Shown one piece after another: positions 1-11,200 of a DNA stretch of 64,000 bases. The notes under the pieces were generated by a model. That model did not search any database and was not told where the DNA came from. It was given only the letters and a program-made list of their open reading frames with translations. Origin of the DNA: Macrostomum hystrix (Eukaryota > Platyhelminthes > Macrostomidae); contig CATNEN010000012.1 in the NCBI GenBank assembly GCA_950097015.1, forward strand, positions 2,039,501 through 2,103,500. Reading direction: 5' to 3'. Each line of letters opens with the position of its first letter. Position 1 is the stretch's first letter. Both the position numbers and the translations under genes were made by a program.

Positions 1-715
1 ACTTCTTCTCATGCACACTGGTAAATCACCGGTGCGCGCCTTTGGAGGCGAGAGAGAAAAGCGAGAGCGACTGAGTGAGAGAGAGAACTGACACGGTAAG
101 AGAGTTCTGCAGATGAGTGAGGCAGGGGCGTTACAGCAGGCCTCGCAAACCGCTACCCTCCACACTCCACCCCGCTTAGCGATTTCCTCGGATCCCATTA
201 CTGACTGCGCCCCGCAATGTCGCAGTATGGAATGAAGCAGAGCGTGACGCCGGCGCAGGGGAGGGAGCAGGCTTAGAAGCCTGTTCTTCACACAGACGCC
301 AGAAGGTCCTCGGTCGGAAAATGACGAGAGAGTGGCAATTGGGAGAGGTGAACTACATATTTTTCGTGCGCGCGTTTTTATCATTTCTCCCACGATAGTC
401 TGGGAGATGATGACAACAGACTCAGTAGGGTTAACCAGAAAATTAGCTTTTAAGAAAGTTTGAAAATAGTTTTTTAAGCGAGCCTGATTGCTCGCGTGGA
501 AATTCACAGACGACGTTAAAAAAGAACAACTGAACGAGCTATGCATCCACTATTGCAATCACTTAGAGCACTACCTAGCTCTACGAACTTGAAGCTAAAA
601 ATCTAAAACGTTCTGATGATGAAGTGGTCTAGCCTTGTACAGAATCACTTAAAGTGCTCAAAACGGAAAAAATCGCCTTGTCTTGGAAGGAAGTTTGTCC
701 ACTTGCCCCAGAACA

Positions 716-967
716 GTTAGCTGAGTAGGGATGTAGTGAATAAGGAGAACTGGAGCTTGTATGTTCTTATGACCTGTGTGCATAACAGAGAACTGATCAG
801 TTAGTTGAGTAGGGATGTAGTGAATAAGGAGAACTGGGGCTTGTATGTTCTTATGACCTGTGTGCATAACAGAGAACTGATCAGTTAGTTGAGTAGGGAT
901 GTAGTGAATAAGGAGAACTCGAGCTTATATGTTCTTATGACCTGTGTGCATAACAGAGAACTGATCA
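716..967. repeat. 84-bp direct tandem triplication
   Basis: Three successive copies start near 716, 800 and 884 with a period of exactly 84 bp and only a few substitutions. Each copy begins GTTAGYTGAGTAGGGATG and ends GAGAACTGATCA. The near identity of the copies points to a recent duplication. Confidence 0.9.
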
Positions 968-1163
968 GGTGCACTTTCAAGAGCTTAAGGACCGAGATAG
1001 GATAATCGCAGATATTCGAAGCCGATAGATCAGCTGGTGCCGCTTGTTGAAGATCCAGGACTAAATACACCCGAAGTGAAGGCGAGTAGATACCCAAGTT
1101 TGAGATGATGCAGACACATGTGCTACACATGTACAGGGTGTACTAAATGCACCAGCATTTAAG

Positions 1164-1345
1164 AGGGGGTGTGGCAGAGCGACTAACGCGTATGCCTCTC
1201 GCACCAAGGTCTCTGAGCTCACATTAATTTGATAGTTTCGATAGTAATTTGATAAAGATAACTTGGGGACTTGTCGTACAATTTACGCACATGAAGGACC
1301 AACCCCTAAGATCTGTGTATGTGCCTGTGTACAGTATCGGTATGC
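1164..1345 (+). mobile_element. Degraded tRNA-derived SINE (copy 1)
   Basis: The head GTGGCAGAGCGACTAACGCG, then CCTCTCGCACCAAGGT, matches the other SINE copies in the window and contains an A-box-like pol III element. The B-box region is eroded (CTGAGCTC in place of GAGTTCGATTCC). The body is shortened and diverged, but CTTGTCGTACAATTTACGC and GTACAGTATC remain. This is the oldest-looking copy and lacks the 3' end. Confidence 0.7.
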
Positions 1346-2377
1346 CTGACTATTCAAGGCTTACCGTAGGCGAATCGCCTACTAACGCAATGCGCCACAT
1401 CTGCCCGCCGGGTTGTTCGCCGCTGACGCCGCTGACGTCGTTGAGCAGCTTCGCCAACCGCGGCAGCCGCAATAGCCAGTAATTCTTCGTCGCAATTGTC
1501 GTCGTTGTCAGAATTGATGCCAAAATCTTGCATCTTAGATGGCATAGCAAAACTCTACTAGCTATGGAAATCTATTACTACGCCTTTTTCCTATGTGTAT
1601 TCCAACAGCTGCCGTAGTACACTCGCGAGGAGCACACGGGCGCTAGGCACGGATGAGCAGCAGTGAGTTGGCGGGGAAAAACACAAAGATATGCGCCGGC
1701 GTGTGGGTCGCGGGCGCACCTCAATCTTCCGTGAGAATTTTTTTCCACTTTTTTCTCTCTCGCTCTACTACTCGCTTCTACATCTCTCCTTGATTGCTGC
1801 CAGGGCTGAGGCTGCGGAGGAAGAGACACTGAACGAGGCCGAGCTCTCTTTTGCCCGTAGAAATGCGGCAGCACCTAGGCTGAGCTGGGGCTGCGTGGAC
1901 GGAGACGAGATAGCGCTGCTGTGAGCGGGATTTGCCAATATCCGACAGGCGGGAGACGAGGAGAGCTGTTGCAAACACGAGCATTGGCCCTCTGAGAGCG
2001 GCCAAATCCCATTGGTCCAATCTAGCTTAGTGACGATCCAGAAACGCAGAGGATAGTAGATTATCAGGGAGACTGTCAGGGATCGAAATGTGGATTTTCA
2101 AGGGGAAGAGAAGTGACAGAGGGAGGCCATCAAGAAAGTGATATGCTCAGGGACGCATCTCACTCACTCACTTTTCCTGAGAGCACTACTATGCTCCCCG
2201 ATCTGGATATTGGTCCGACATCTCGAACGAGCCTGTCAAACAAATTGCACTTGGACTTGGAAGGAGAAAAAACTAGTTGGACAGGAAGCCGCAGTTGCAT
2301 TTTGGGGGTTTAGTAAGAAAACAGCCAGACAGACTTAGACAGGGAGATAATAAGGCAGAGTAAATCCCCATCCAAGG

Positions 2378-3919
2378 CTACCTACTAGGTTTTGAGTTTA
2401 CACTGACTTCACTCTCAGAGCTGGTCTTCTCAGAATACTGCTCAAATGCAATTAAATTGAAAAAAAAATACAGCAAAGCCGACAAGATCAGCCAGCGTTT
2501 TTTGGCAACTTTAAACTGAAATTTCTGTTTCTGAAAATCAGGATCTGAGGGAAACTGCTGAAACTCAGGATCTGAAGGAAACTGCTGAAACTGATGACCT
2601 GAGGGAAACTGATGAAACTGAGGATCTGAGGGAAACTGATGAAACTCAGGATCTGAGGGAAACTGTTGAAACTCAGGATCTGAAGGAAACTGCTGAAACT
2701 GATGACCTGAGGGAAACTGATGAAACTGAGGATCTGAGGGAAACTGATGAAACTCAGGATCTGAGTGAAACTGTTGAAACTCAGGATCTGAAGGAAACTG
2801 CTGAAACTGATGACCTGAGGAAAACTGATGAAACTGAGGATCTGAGGGAAACTGATGAAACTGATGACCTGAGGAAAACTGATGAAACTGAGGATCTGAG
2901 GGAAACTGATGAAACTGAGGATCTGAGGGAAACTGCTGAAACTGAGGAGCTGAGGGAAACTGCTGAAACTGATGACCTGAGGGAAACTGCTGAAACTGAT
3001 GACCTGAAGGAAACTGCTGAAACTGATGACCTGAGGAAAACTGATGAAACTGAGGATCTGAGGGAAACTGCTGAAACTGATGACCTGAAGGAAACTGCTG
3101 AAACTGATGACCTGAGGAAAACTGATGAAACTGATGACCTGAGGGAAACTGCTGAAACTGATGACCTGAAGGAAACTGCTGAAACTGATGACCTGAGGAA
3201 AACTGATGAAACTGAGGATCTGAGGGAAACTGATGAAACTGAGGATCTGAGGGAAACTGCTGAAACTGAGGAGCTGAGGGAAACTGCTGAAACTGATGAC
3301 CTGAGGGAAACTGCTGAAACTGATGACCTGAAGGAAACTGCTGAAACTGATGACCTGAGGAAAACTGATGAAACTGAGGATCTGAGGGAAACTGATGAAA
3401 CTGAGGATCTGAGGGAAACTGCTGAAAATGAGGAGCTGAGGGAAACTGCTGAAACTGATGACCTGAGGGAAACTGCTGAAACTGAGGATCTGAAGGAAAC
3501 TGCTGAAACTGATGACCTGAGGAAAACTGATGAAAATGAGGAGCTGAGGGAAACTGCTGAAACTGATGACCTGAGGGAAACTGCTGAAACTGAGGATCTG
3601 AAGGAAACTGCTGAAACTGATGACCTGAGGGAAACTGATGAAACTCAAGATCTGAGTGAAACTGATGAAACTGATGACCTGAGGGAAACTGATGAAACTG
3701 AGGATCTGAGGGAAACTGCTTAAACTCAGGATCTGAAGGAAACTGCTGAAACTGAGGATCTGAGGGAAACTGCTGAAACTCAAGATCTGAGTGAAACTCC
3801 AGAGAGAATGTCTGAATCTTAAACTTACAGTTATCGTCTGCAGAATCATTAGTCGACGCCCCAACAGATGTGCCAGTGTCCGAAGAAACGGTTAATGAAT
3901 AAAAAGCGTCCTGCGCCAT
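2378..3919 (-). CDS. Doubtful ORF (513 codons) made mostly of a 27-bp minisatellite
   Basis: I do not recognise a family. The reading frame starts MAQDAFYSLTVSS, runs through about 47 copies of a 9-residue F/Q/P/S/H-rich unit, and ends in a non-repeat tail with a hydrophobic stretch (LILSALLYFFFNLIAF) and a Ser/Glu-rich end. A 27-bp period stays open automatically, and a second frame on the same strand is also open for 458 codons, so openness is weak evidence. A good donor (CT|GTAAGT, plus position about 3825) follows codon 30, so the non-repeat start could instead be a small first exon with the array inside an intron. Coding status is uncertain. Confidence 0.2.
   Translation of the reverse strand: MAQDAFYSLTVSSDTGTSVGASTNDSADDNCKFKIQTFSLEFHSDLEFQQFPSDPQFQQFPSDPEFKQFPSDPQFHQFPSGHQFHQFHSDLEFHQFPSGHQFQQFPSDPQFQQFPSGHQFQQFPSAPHFHQFSSGHQFQQFPSDPQFQQFPSGHQFQQFPSAPHFQQFPSDPQFHQFPSDPQFHQFSSGHQFQQFPSGHQFQQFPSGHQFQQFPSAPQFQQFPSDPQFHQFPSDPQFHQFSSGHQFQQFPSGHQFQQFPSGHQFHQFSSGHQFQQFPSGHQFQQFPSDPQFHQFSSGHQFQQFPSGHQFQQFPSGHQFQQFPSAPQFQQFPSDPQFHQFPSDPQFHQFSSGHQFHQFPSDPQFHQFSSGHQFQQFPSDPEFQQFHSDPEFHQFPSDPQFHQFPSGHQFQQFPSDPEFQQFPSDPEFHQFPSDPQFHQFPSGHQFQQFPSDPEFQQFPSDPDFQKQKFQFKVAKKRWLILSALLYFFFNLIAFEQYSEKTSSESEVSVNSKPSR
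2538..3803. repeat. 27-bp minisatellite, about 47 copies
   Basis: The unit contains CTGAAACTGAGGATCTGAG, with variants GATGACCTGAGG and GAGGAGCTGAGG and GCTGAAAC/GATGAAAC alternation. The period is 27 bp throughout. The unit resembles the 26-bp array at 4136-4979. Confidence 0.95.
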
Positions 3920-4135
3920 CGCGCCTAGGCTTCACGGTTTGCGATAACCGACCGCCCACACAAACTTGCGTGCGGGATTTGCCTAGCAATCAAATAACAG
4001 CTATGAAAGCTTCTCATGCCTCAGGCGCGCACAGTGACAACGCCGCACCTGTGCTTCGCTGCATGTCTGAAAAATAGTTAATAATTATTCGCTTTTTTGT
4101 GTCCCTTTATAAGCCACACATCCTTGGACCGAAGA

Positions 4136-4979
4136 TGGACACTGCTCAAACTGAAGATCAGAGGACACTGCTCAAACTGAAGATCAGAGGACACTGCTCA
4201 AACTGAAGATCAGAGGACACTGCTCAAACTGAAGATCAGAATACACTGCTCAAACTGAAGATCAGAGGACACTGCTCAAACTGAAGATCAGAGGACACTG
4301 CTCAAACTGAAGATCAGAGGACACTGCTCAAACTGAAGATCAGAATACACTGCTCAAACTGAAGATCAGAGGACACTGCTCAAACTGAAGATCAGAATAC
4401 ACTGCTCAAACTGAAGATCAGAATACACTGCTCAAACAAAAGATCAGAATTCACTGCTCAAACTAAAGATCAGAGGACACTGCTCAAACTGAAGATCAGA
4501 ATACACTGCTCAAACTAAAGATCAGAATTCACTGCTCAAACTGAAGATCAGAGGACACGGCACAAACTGAAGAACAGAGGACACTGCTCAAACTGAAGAT
4601 CAGAGGACACTGCTCAAACTGAAGATCAGAATACACTGCTCAAACTAAAGATCAGAATTCACTGCTCAAACTAAAGATCAGAGGACACTGCTCAAACTGA
4701 AGATCAGAATACACTGCTCAAACTAAAGATCAGAATTCACTGCTCAAACTAAAGATCAGAGGACACTGCTCAAACTGAAGATCAGAATACACTGCTCAAA
4801 CTGAAGATCAGAGGACACTGCTCAAACTGAAGATCAGAGGACACTGCTAAAACTGGAGATCAGAATACACTGCTCAAACTAAAGATCAGAGTACACTGCT
4901 CAAACTGAAGATCAGAGGACACTGCTCAAACTGAAGAGCAGAGGACACTGCTGAAACTGAAGATCAGAGGACACTGCTA
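4136..4979. repeat. 26-bp minisatellite, about 32 copies
   Basis: The unit contains CTCAAACTGAAGATCAGAG, with GGACACTG, ATACACTG and TTCACTG variants. It lies just beyond the 3' end of SDA1 and is related in sequence to the 27-bp array on its left. Confidence 0.95.
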
Positions 4980-5295
4980 AACCTAGAAATTACTTATAGA
5001 TAGGATAGAGACAAAGAGACAATTCTCAGACTGTTTCTTCAAAAAATGACTAAAAAGACAACAAATTTCATTGCAACAGACAAAAAGACAATCTTGAAGA
5101 TCAATTTCGGCTTTTTTACTTAACAGAGAAACCCAAAACTCAATACCAAGGCCAATAATTACCAACCGCAGCAAGTACTTAACAATAGATCCTTTCGCTG
5201 TAAACAGAACAGCAAGTTGAAATAGCAAATACGAAAAATGCCCAAGTTAAACGCAAAGTACTACTGTCAGTAGAGTGGTCAGCCATTTCGCACAG

Positions 5296-8200
5296 TCATC
5301 GCTTAGACTTTCGAATCCGTTTCAGCAGGGCGTCTCGGAACGCAATTTGTTTGTCTCGAAAACTTCTGCCGCCAGTTTTGCCCCTGGCTTTGTGCTTGAC
5401 CATTGAGAAGGCCTTGGATTTGCGCTTCTCCGAATTCGTACTACTGGCGTGCGGATTCATTCGCCTAATTTGGAAGCCGTACTTCTTCGCGTCGGGGTCG
5501 CCTTTCCGACCTTCGGCCGCGGCTTCCATTCGTTCGGTGCGCGACATCTTCGGCCGCTTCACCAGCCGGGTGATGTCAGACAGCTGCGCTAGGCCCGACG
5601 GATGCTCGGAGGTCGCGGCGTCCACTTCAATACTGTCTTCATCCCGACAGTCGCCAGATTGCTCTTTGTCGGCGATGGCGGCCTCAGCTAGACGGCGCTT
5701 TCTGCCGGTGCTGGTGGCCTGAATACGCTTCAGCGCCTGGGCCCGTTCCACACGTTTGAAGTCGCTCTGCGACAGAATGCGAGTCGAGGCCACGGCCTGG
5801 GCGCGCAGGCGGGCCTCCTGCGGATCCAACGCCGCCGCCGATTTGCCACCTGACTCTTCTTCGCCGTCAGACTGCGGAATGTTGACCCATTCTCCGCTGT
5901 CGTCGCTATCGATGTCCTCCTCCTCTTCGTCTTCCCAGTAGCTGTCGCTTTTGTCACCAGCCGCTAGTTTGTCATCGGCCTCGAGTTCTAGAGTTTCAGC
6001 GCCAGGCAGGTAGTCCTTGGCAACCGACTGGCCAAACTGGGCCAATGCAGCGCTGCCGGCACCGGCCGCCTCTGCCTGTGTGCGTGGGCGAAGCACTTTA
6101 TCAGTAAAAATATTTATTCAAATTTTACATATATTACTACACAATATATAAAACAGATTTCTAGTTAAGATAATGTAGATAATCTTATTTGATCTGATTT
6201 GATTTGAGTGCTCACAACTCTGAGTATCTGATTTGAGTTCTCACACATCTGAGTATCTGATTTGAGTTCTCACACATCTGAGTATCTGATTTGAGTTCTC
6301 ACACATCTGAGTATCTGATTTGAGTTCTCACAACTCTGAGTGTCTGATTTGAGTGCTCACAACTCTGAGTGTCTGATTTGAGTGCTCACAACTCTGAGTG
6401 TCTGATTTGAGTTCTCACACAAATTCTGAGTGTCTGATTTGAGTTCTCACACAAATACTGAGTGTCTGATTTGAGTTCTCACACATCTGAGTATCTGATT
6501 TGAGTTCTCACAACTCTGAGTATCTGATTTGAGTTCTCACACATCTGAGTATCTGATTTGAGTTCTCACAACTCTGAGTATCTGATTTGAGTTCTCACAC
6601 ATCTGAGTATCTGATTTGAGTGCTCACAACTCTGAGTGTCTGATTTGAGTTCTCACACAAATTCTGAGTGTCTGATTTGAGTTCTCACACATCTGAGTAT
6701 CTGATTTGAGTTCTCACAACTCTGAGTATCTGATTTGAGTTCTCACACATCTGAGTATCTGATTTGAGTGCTCACAACTCTGAGTGTCTGATTTGAGTTC
6801 TCACACAAATTCTGAGTGTCTGATTTGAGTTCTCACACATCTGAGTATCTGATTTGAGTTCTCACAACTCTGAGTATCTGATTTGAGTTCTCACAACTCT
6901 GAGTATCTGATTTGAGTTCTCACAACTCTGAGTATCTGATTTGAGTTCTCACAACTCTGAGTATCTGGTTTAAGTTCTCACAACTCTGAGTGTCTGATTT
7001 GAGTTCTCACAACTCGTCTCAGATTTAAGCTCTCACACCTCAACTATAGAATCAGATTTAAGTACTCACACCCATACTAGAGAATCTGATTTGAGTACTG
7101 ACATCTCTGCTAAAGAAGAGGCACATAAATTATTCAAATGCTAGATAGACTCACCTGCGCGGCATTAGGCCTACCCCGGTCGCGTTTATGCAGCAAAGCC
7201 GGATTGGCCTCTCTAAACAGCTGCACCAGACTCTTAGCCGCGCTGGTGACATTCTTATCCCTATAGGAGCGGTACTGAACCAGGTCGCCCAGCAGTTCCT
7301 CGGTCACAGCGTAGGGCGCCCTGGCGCAGATTTCCCTGATAGAATTCAGGCCCACAGCGATGGCCTCGGCGCTAGCCCGGTCGGTGACAAAATTGTCGGC
7401 TATTGTGCGCACCAGCGGCTCCAAGCAGTCGGGCGGAGCCAAACTATGCGACGCCTGGGCTGCGAATAGCAACAGGCGAGTGACCTCCGGTTGCCTTGGC
7501 GACAGATAACGCTGCAGCAACGGATAGAGGCCAAGCACCTGAAGTTTGTGCACGCCAACTAGGCGCGAGCACAGGTCCAGCATTAGCAGGCGTATTTCGA
7601 ATGGCTCACTGGTGGTTTCAACCTGAGCAATTTCGGTGAGGTTGGGGGATTAAAATAAAAATAAACTAGTTTACGAATAAAAAACTTATGGTGCCACTCA
7701 AAGTAGCGTATATAGGACAGCATCACCAACAATCGAATTATTAATATAAATATATCAAGTATCTTCCCTTTACTGCCGCTATTAGTAGAGTAGGTAGGTC
7801 GGACCTTCAAGGGCTACAATAGCTGGAAATAGGCCACTATGGACATCCTGACGCGAATTTCTCCTATTTCACTAGGACACCATCGCCTAGTCTGTCAACC
7901 AATCAGTCTCCACCCAACGCTGTTAGCATTCGGGCGCTGCCAAAAATGTTCAGGGCCCCCACTATGTATAGAAACTGGCTGCAAAATGGCTTGGTAGTCC
8001 AACTGTTAATGTTGTCCCATCAATTGAATTTGGTTTCCTTGTCCAATTACCTTGTTATATTTTCCCTATGCTTTGAAACACCCATTTTTATCCCATAGTT
8101 TGAAGCCAGTGAACTCAAGCCACTCCAATATGATCTTCAATGAAGAAATCAATCTCACCTGTTTCAGCAGTCGTTCAGCGAAAGTCTGCGGATCGTGCAG

Positions 8201-11200
8201 CAAGTGCAGCGCGGCAGTGTCGAAGGCATCGACACGGCGCTTCTTTTTCTTGTGCTTCTTCAGGGCCTGCAATTGTCGCTCCAGCCTCTTCTTGCGCTTG
8301 TTAGTCTTCGGGCCGACTCGGTGGGCCAGCATGGCGCTCTTCGACTCGCGCTTGTAGGTCTCGTCGTCGATGTCAGAGTCGTCATCCGAGCTGTCCTTGT
8401 CGCCACCACCTTCGCCGGTAGCGGATGAGCAGAAGAATCTCAGGCCGGTGACAAGAATTTTAGTAACCTTCGAGAAGCAGCACATGCCGATGAAGTTAAC
8501 AGTTTTTGTGTCACGCCAAACGCCGCGTCGATAAAGTTCGACCATGATTTCGGCGCACTTTTTCGACGCGATGCTGTCCTCTTGGATCACGGTTAGCATG
8601 TGATTCTGTAGGCTCTGCAATGGCACATAGACTTGTTTGGTCTAGAACATTCTGCAATGCTTCAGTTCATCCAAACTGAACATTCTGCAATGCTTCAGTT
8701 CATCCAAACTGAACATTCTGCAATGCTTCAGTTCATCCAAACTGAACATTCTGCAATGCTTCAGTTCATCCAAACTGAACATTCTGCAATGCTTCAGTTC
8801 ATCCAAACTGAACATTCTGCAATGCTTCAGTTCATCCAAACTGAACATTCTGCAATGCTTCAGTTCATCCAAACTGAACATTCTGCAATGCTTCAGTTCA
8901 TCCAAACTGAACATTCTGCAATGCTTCAGTTCATCCAAACTGAACATTCTCCAATGCTTCAGTTCATCCAAACTGAACATTCTGCAATGCTTCAGTTCAT
9001 CCAAACTGAACATTCTCCTTTGCCTCAGTTCATCCAAACTGAACATTCTGCAATGCTTCAGTTCATCCAAACTGAACATTCTGCAATGCTTCAGTTCATC
9101 CAAACTGAACATTCTGCAATGCTTCAGTTCATCCAAACTGAACATTCTCCAATGCTTCAGTTCATCCAAACTGAACATTCTGCAATGCTTCAGTTCATCC
9201 AAACTGAACATTCTCCAATGCTTCAGTTCATCCAAACTGAACATTCTCCAATGCTTCAGTTCATCCAAACTGAACATTCTGCAATGCTTCAGTTCATCCA
9301 AACTGAACATTCTCCAATGCTTCAGTTCATCCAAACTGAACATTCTGCAATGCTTCAGTTCATCCAAACTGAACATTCTCCTTTGCCTCAGTTCATCCAA
9401 ACTGAACATTCTGCAATGCTTCAGTTCATCCAAACTGAACATTCTGCAATGCTTCAGTTCATCCAAACTGAACATTCTGCAATGCTTCAGTTCATCCAAA
9501 CTGAACATTCTGCAATGCTTCAGTTCATCCAAACTGAACATTCTGCAATGCTTCAGTTCATCCAAACTGAACATTCTGCAATGCTTCAGTTCATCCAAAC
9601 TGAACATTCTCCAATGCTTCAGTTCATCCAAACTGAACATTCTGCAATGCTTCAGTTCATCCAAACTGAACATTCTGCAATGCTTCAGTTCATCCAAACT
9701 GAACATTCTGCAATGCTTCAGTTCATCCAAACTGAACATTCTGCAATGCTTCAGTTCATCCAAACTGAACATTCTGCAATGCTTCAGTTCATCCAAACTG
9801 AACATTCTGCAATGCTTCAGTTCATCCAAACTGAACATTCTCCAATGCTTCAGTTCATCCAAACTGAACATTCTCCAATGCTTCAGTTCATCCAAACTGA
9901 ACATTCTGCAATGCTTCAGTTCATCCAAACTGAACATTCTCCTTTGCCTCAGTTCATCCAAACTGAACATTCTGCAATGCTTCAGTTCATCCAAACTGAA
10001 CATTCTGCAATGCTTCAGTTCATCCAAACTGAACATTCTGCAATGCTTCAGTTCATCCAAACTGAACATTCTCCAATGCTTCAGTTCATCCAAACTGAAC
10101 ATTCTCCAATGCTTCAGTTCATCCAAACTGAACATTCTCCAATGCTTCAGTTCATCCAAACTGAACATTCTCCTTTGCCTCAGTTCATCCAAACTGAACA
10201 TTCTGCTTTGCCTCAGTTCATCCAAACTGAACATTCTCCTTTGCCTCAGTTCATCCAAACTGAACATTCTCCTTTGCCTCAGTTCATCCAAACTGAACAT
10301 TCTCCTTTGCCTCAGTTCATCCAAACTGAACATTCTCCTTTGCCTCAGTTCATCCAAACTGAACATTCTGCAATGCTTCAGTTCATCCAAACTGAACATT
10401 CTCCAATGCTTCAGTTCATCCAAACTGAACATTCTCCTTTGCCTCAGTTCATCCAAACTGAACATTCTCCTTTGCCTCAGTTCATCCAAACTGAACATTC
10501 TCCAATGCTTCAGTTCATCCAAACTGAACATTCTCCTTTGCCTCAGTTCATCCAAACTGAACATTCTCCTTTGCCTCAGTTCATCCAAACTGAACATTCT
10601 CCAATGCTTCAGTTCATCCAAACTGAACATTCTCCTTTGCCTCAGTTCATCCAAACTGAACATTCTCCTTTGCCTCAGTTCATCCAAACTGAACATTCTC
10701 CTTTGCCTCAGTTCATCCAAACTGAACATTCTCCTTTGCCTCAGTTCATCCAAACTGAACATTCTCCTTTGCCTCAGTTCATCCAAACTGAACATTCTGC
10801 TTTGCCTCAGTTCATCCAAACTGAACATTCTCCTTTGCCTCAGTTCATCCAAACTGAACATTCTCCTTTGCCTCAGTTCATCCAAACTGAACATTCTCCT
10901 TTGCCTCAGTTCATCCAAACTGAACATTCTCCAATGCTTCAGTTCATCCAAACTGAACATTCTGCAATGCTTCAGTTCATCCAAACTGAACATTCTCCAA
11001 TGCTTCAGTTCATCCAAACTGAACATTCTGCAATGCTTCAGTTCATCCAAACTGAACATTCTGCAATGCTTCAGTTCATCCAAACTGAACATTCTGCAAT
11101 GCTTCAGTTCATCCAAACTGAACATTCTGCAATGCTTCAGTTCATCCAAACTGAACATTCTGCAATGCTTCAGTTCATCCAAACTGAACATTCTGCAATG

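Larger units (their letters stand above)
1..2377. other. Left-end region without a supportable gene
   Basis: I see no gene family here. Open frames are short (under 100 codons), overlap on both strands and have no recognisable domain. The stretch holds an 84-bp triplication (716-967), an eroded SINE (1164-1345) and GC-richer sequence at 1390-2000. The GC-rich part could be the 5' region of an unseen gene, but I found no start with convincing downstream coding. Confidence 0.5.
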
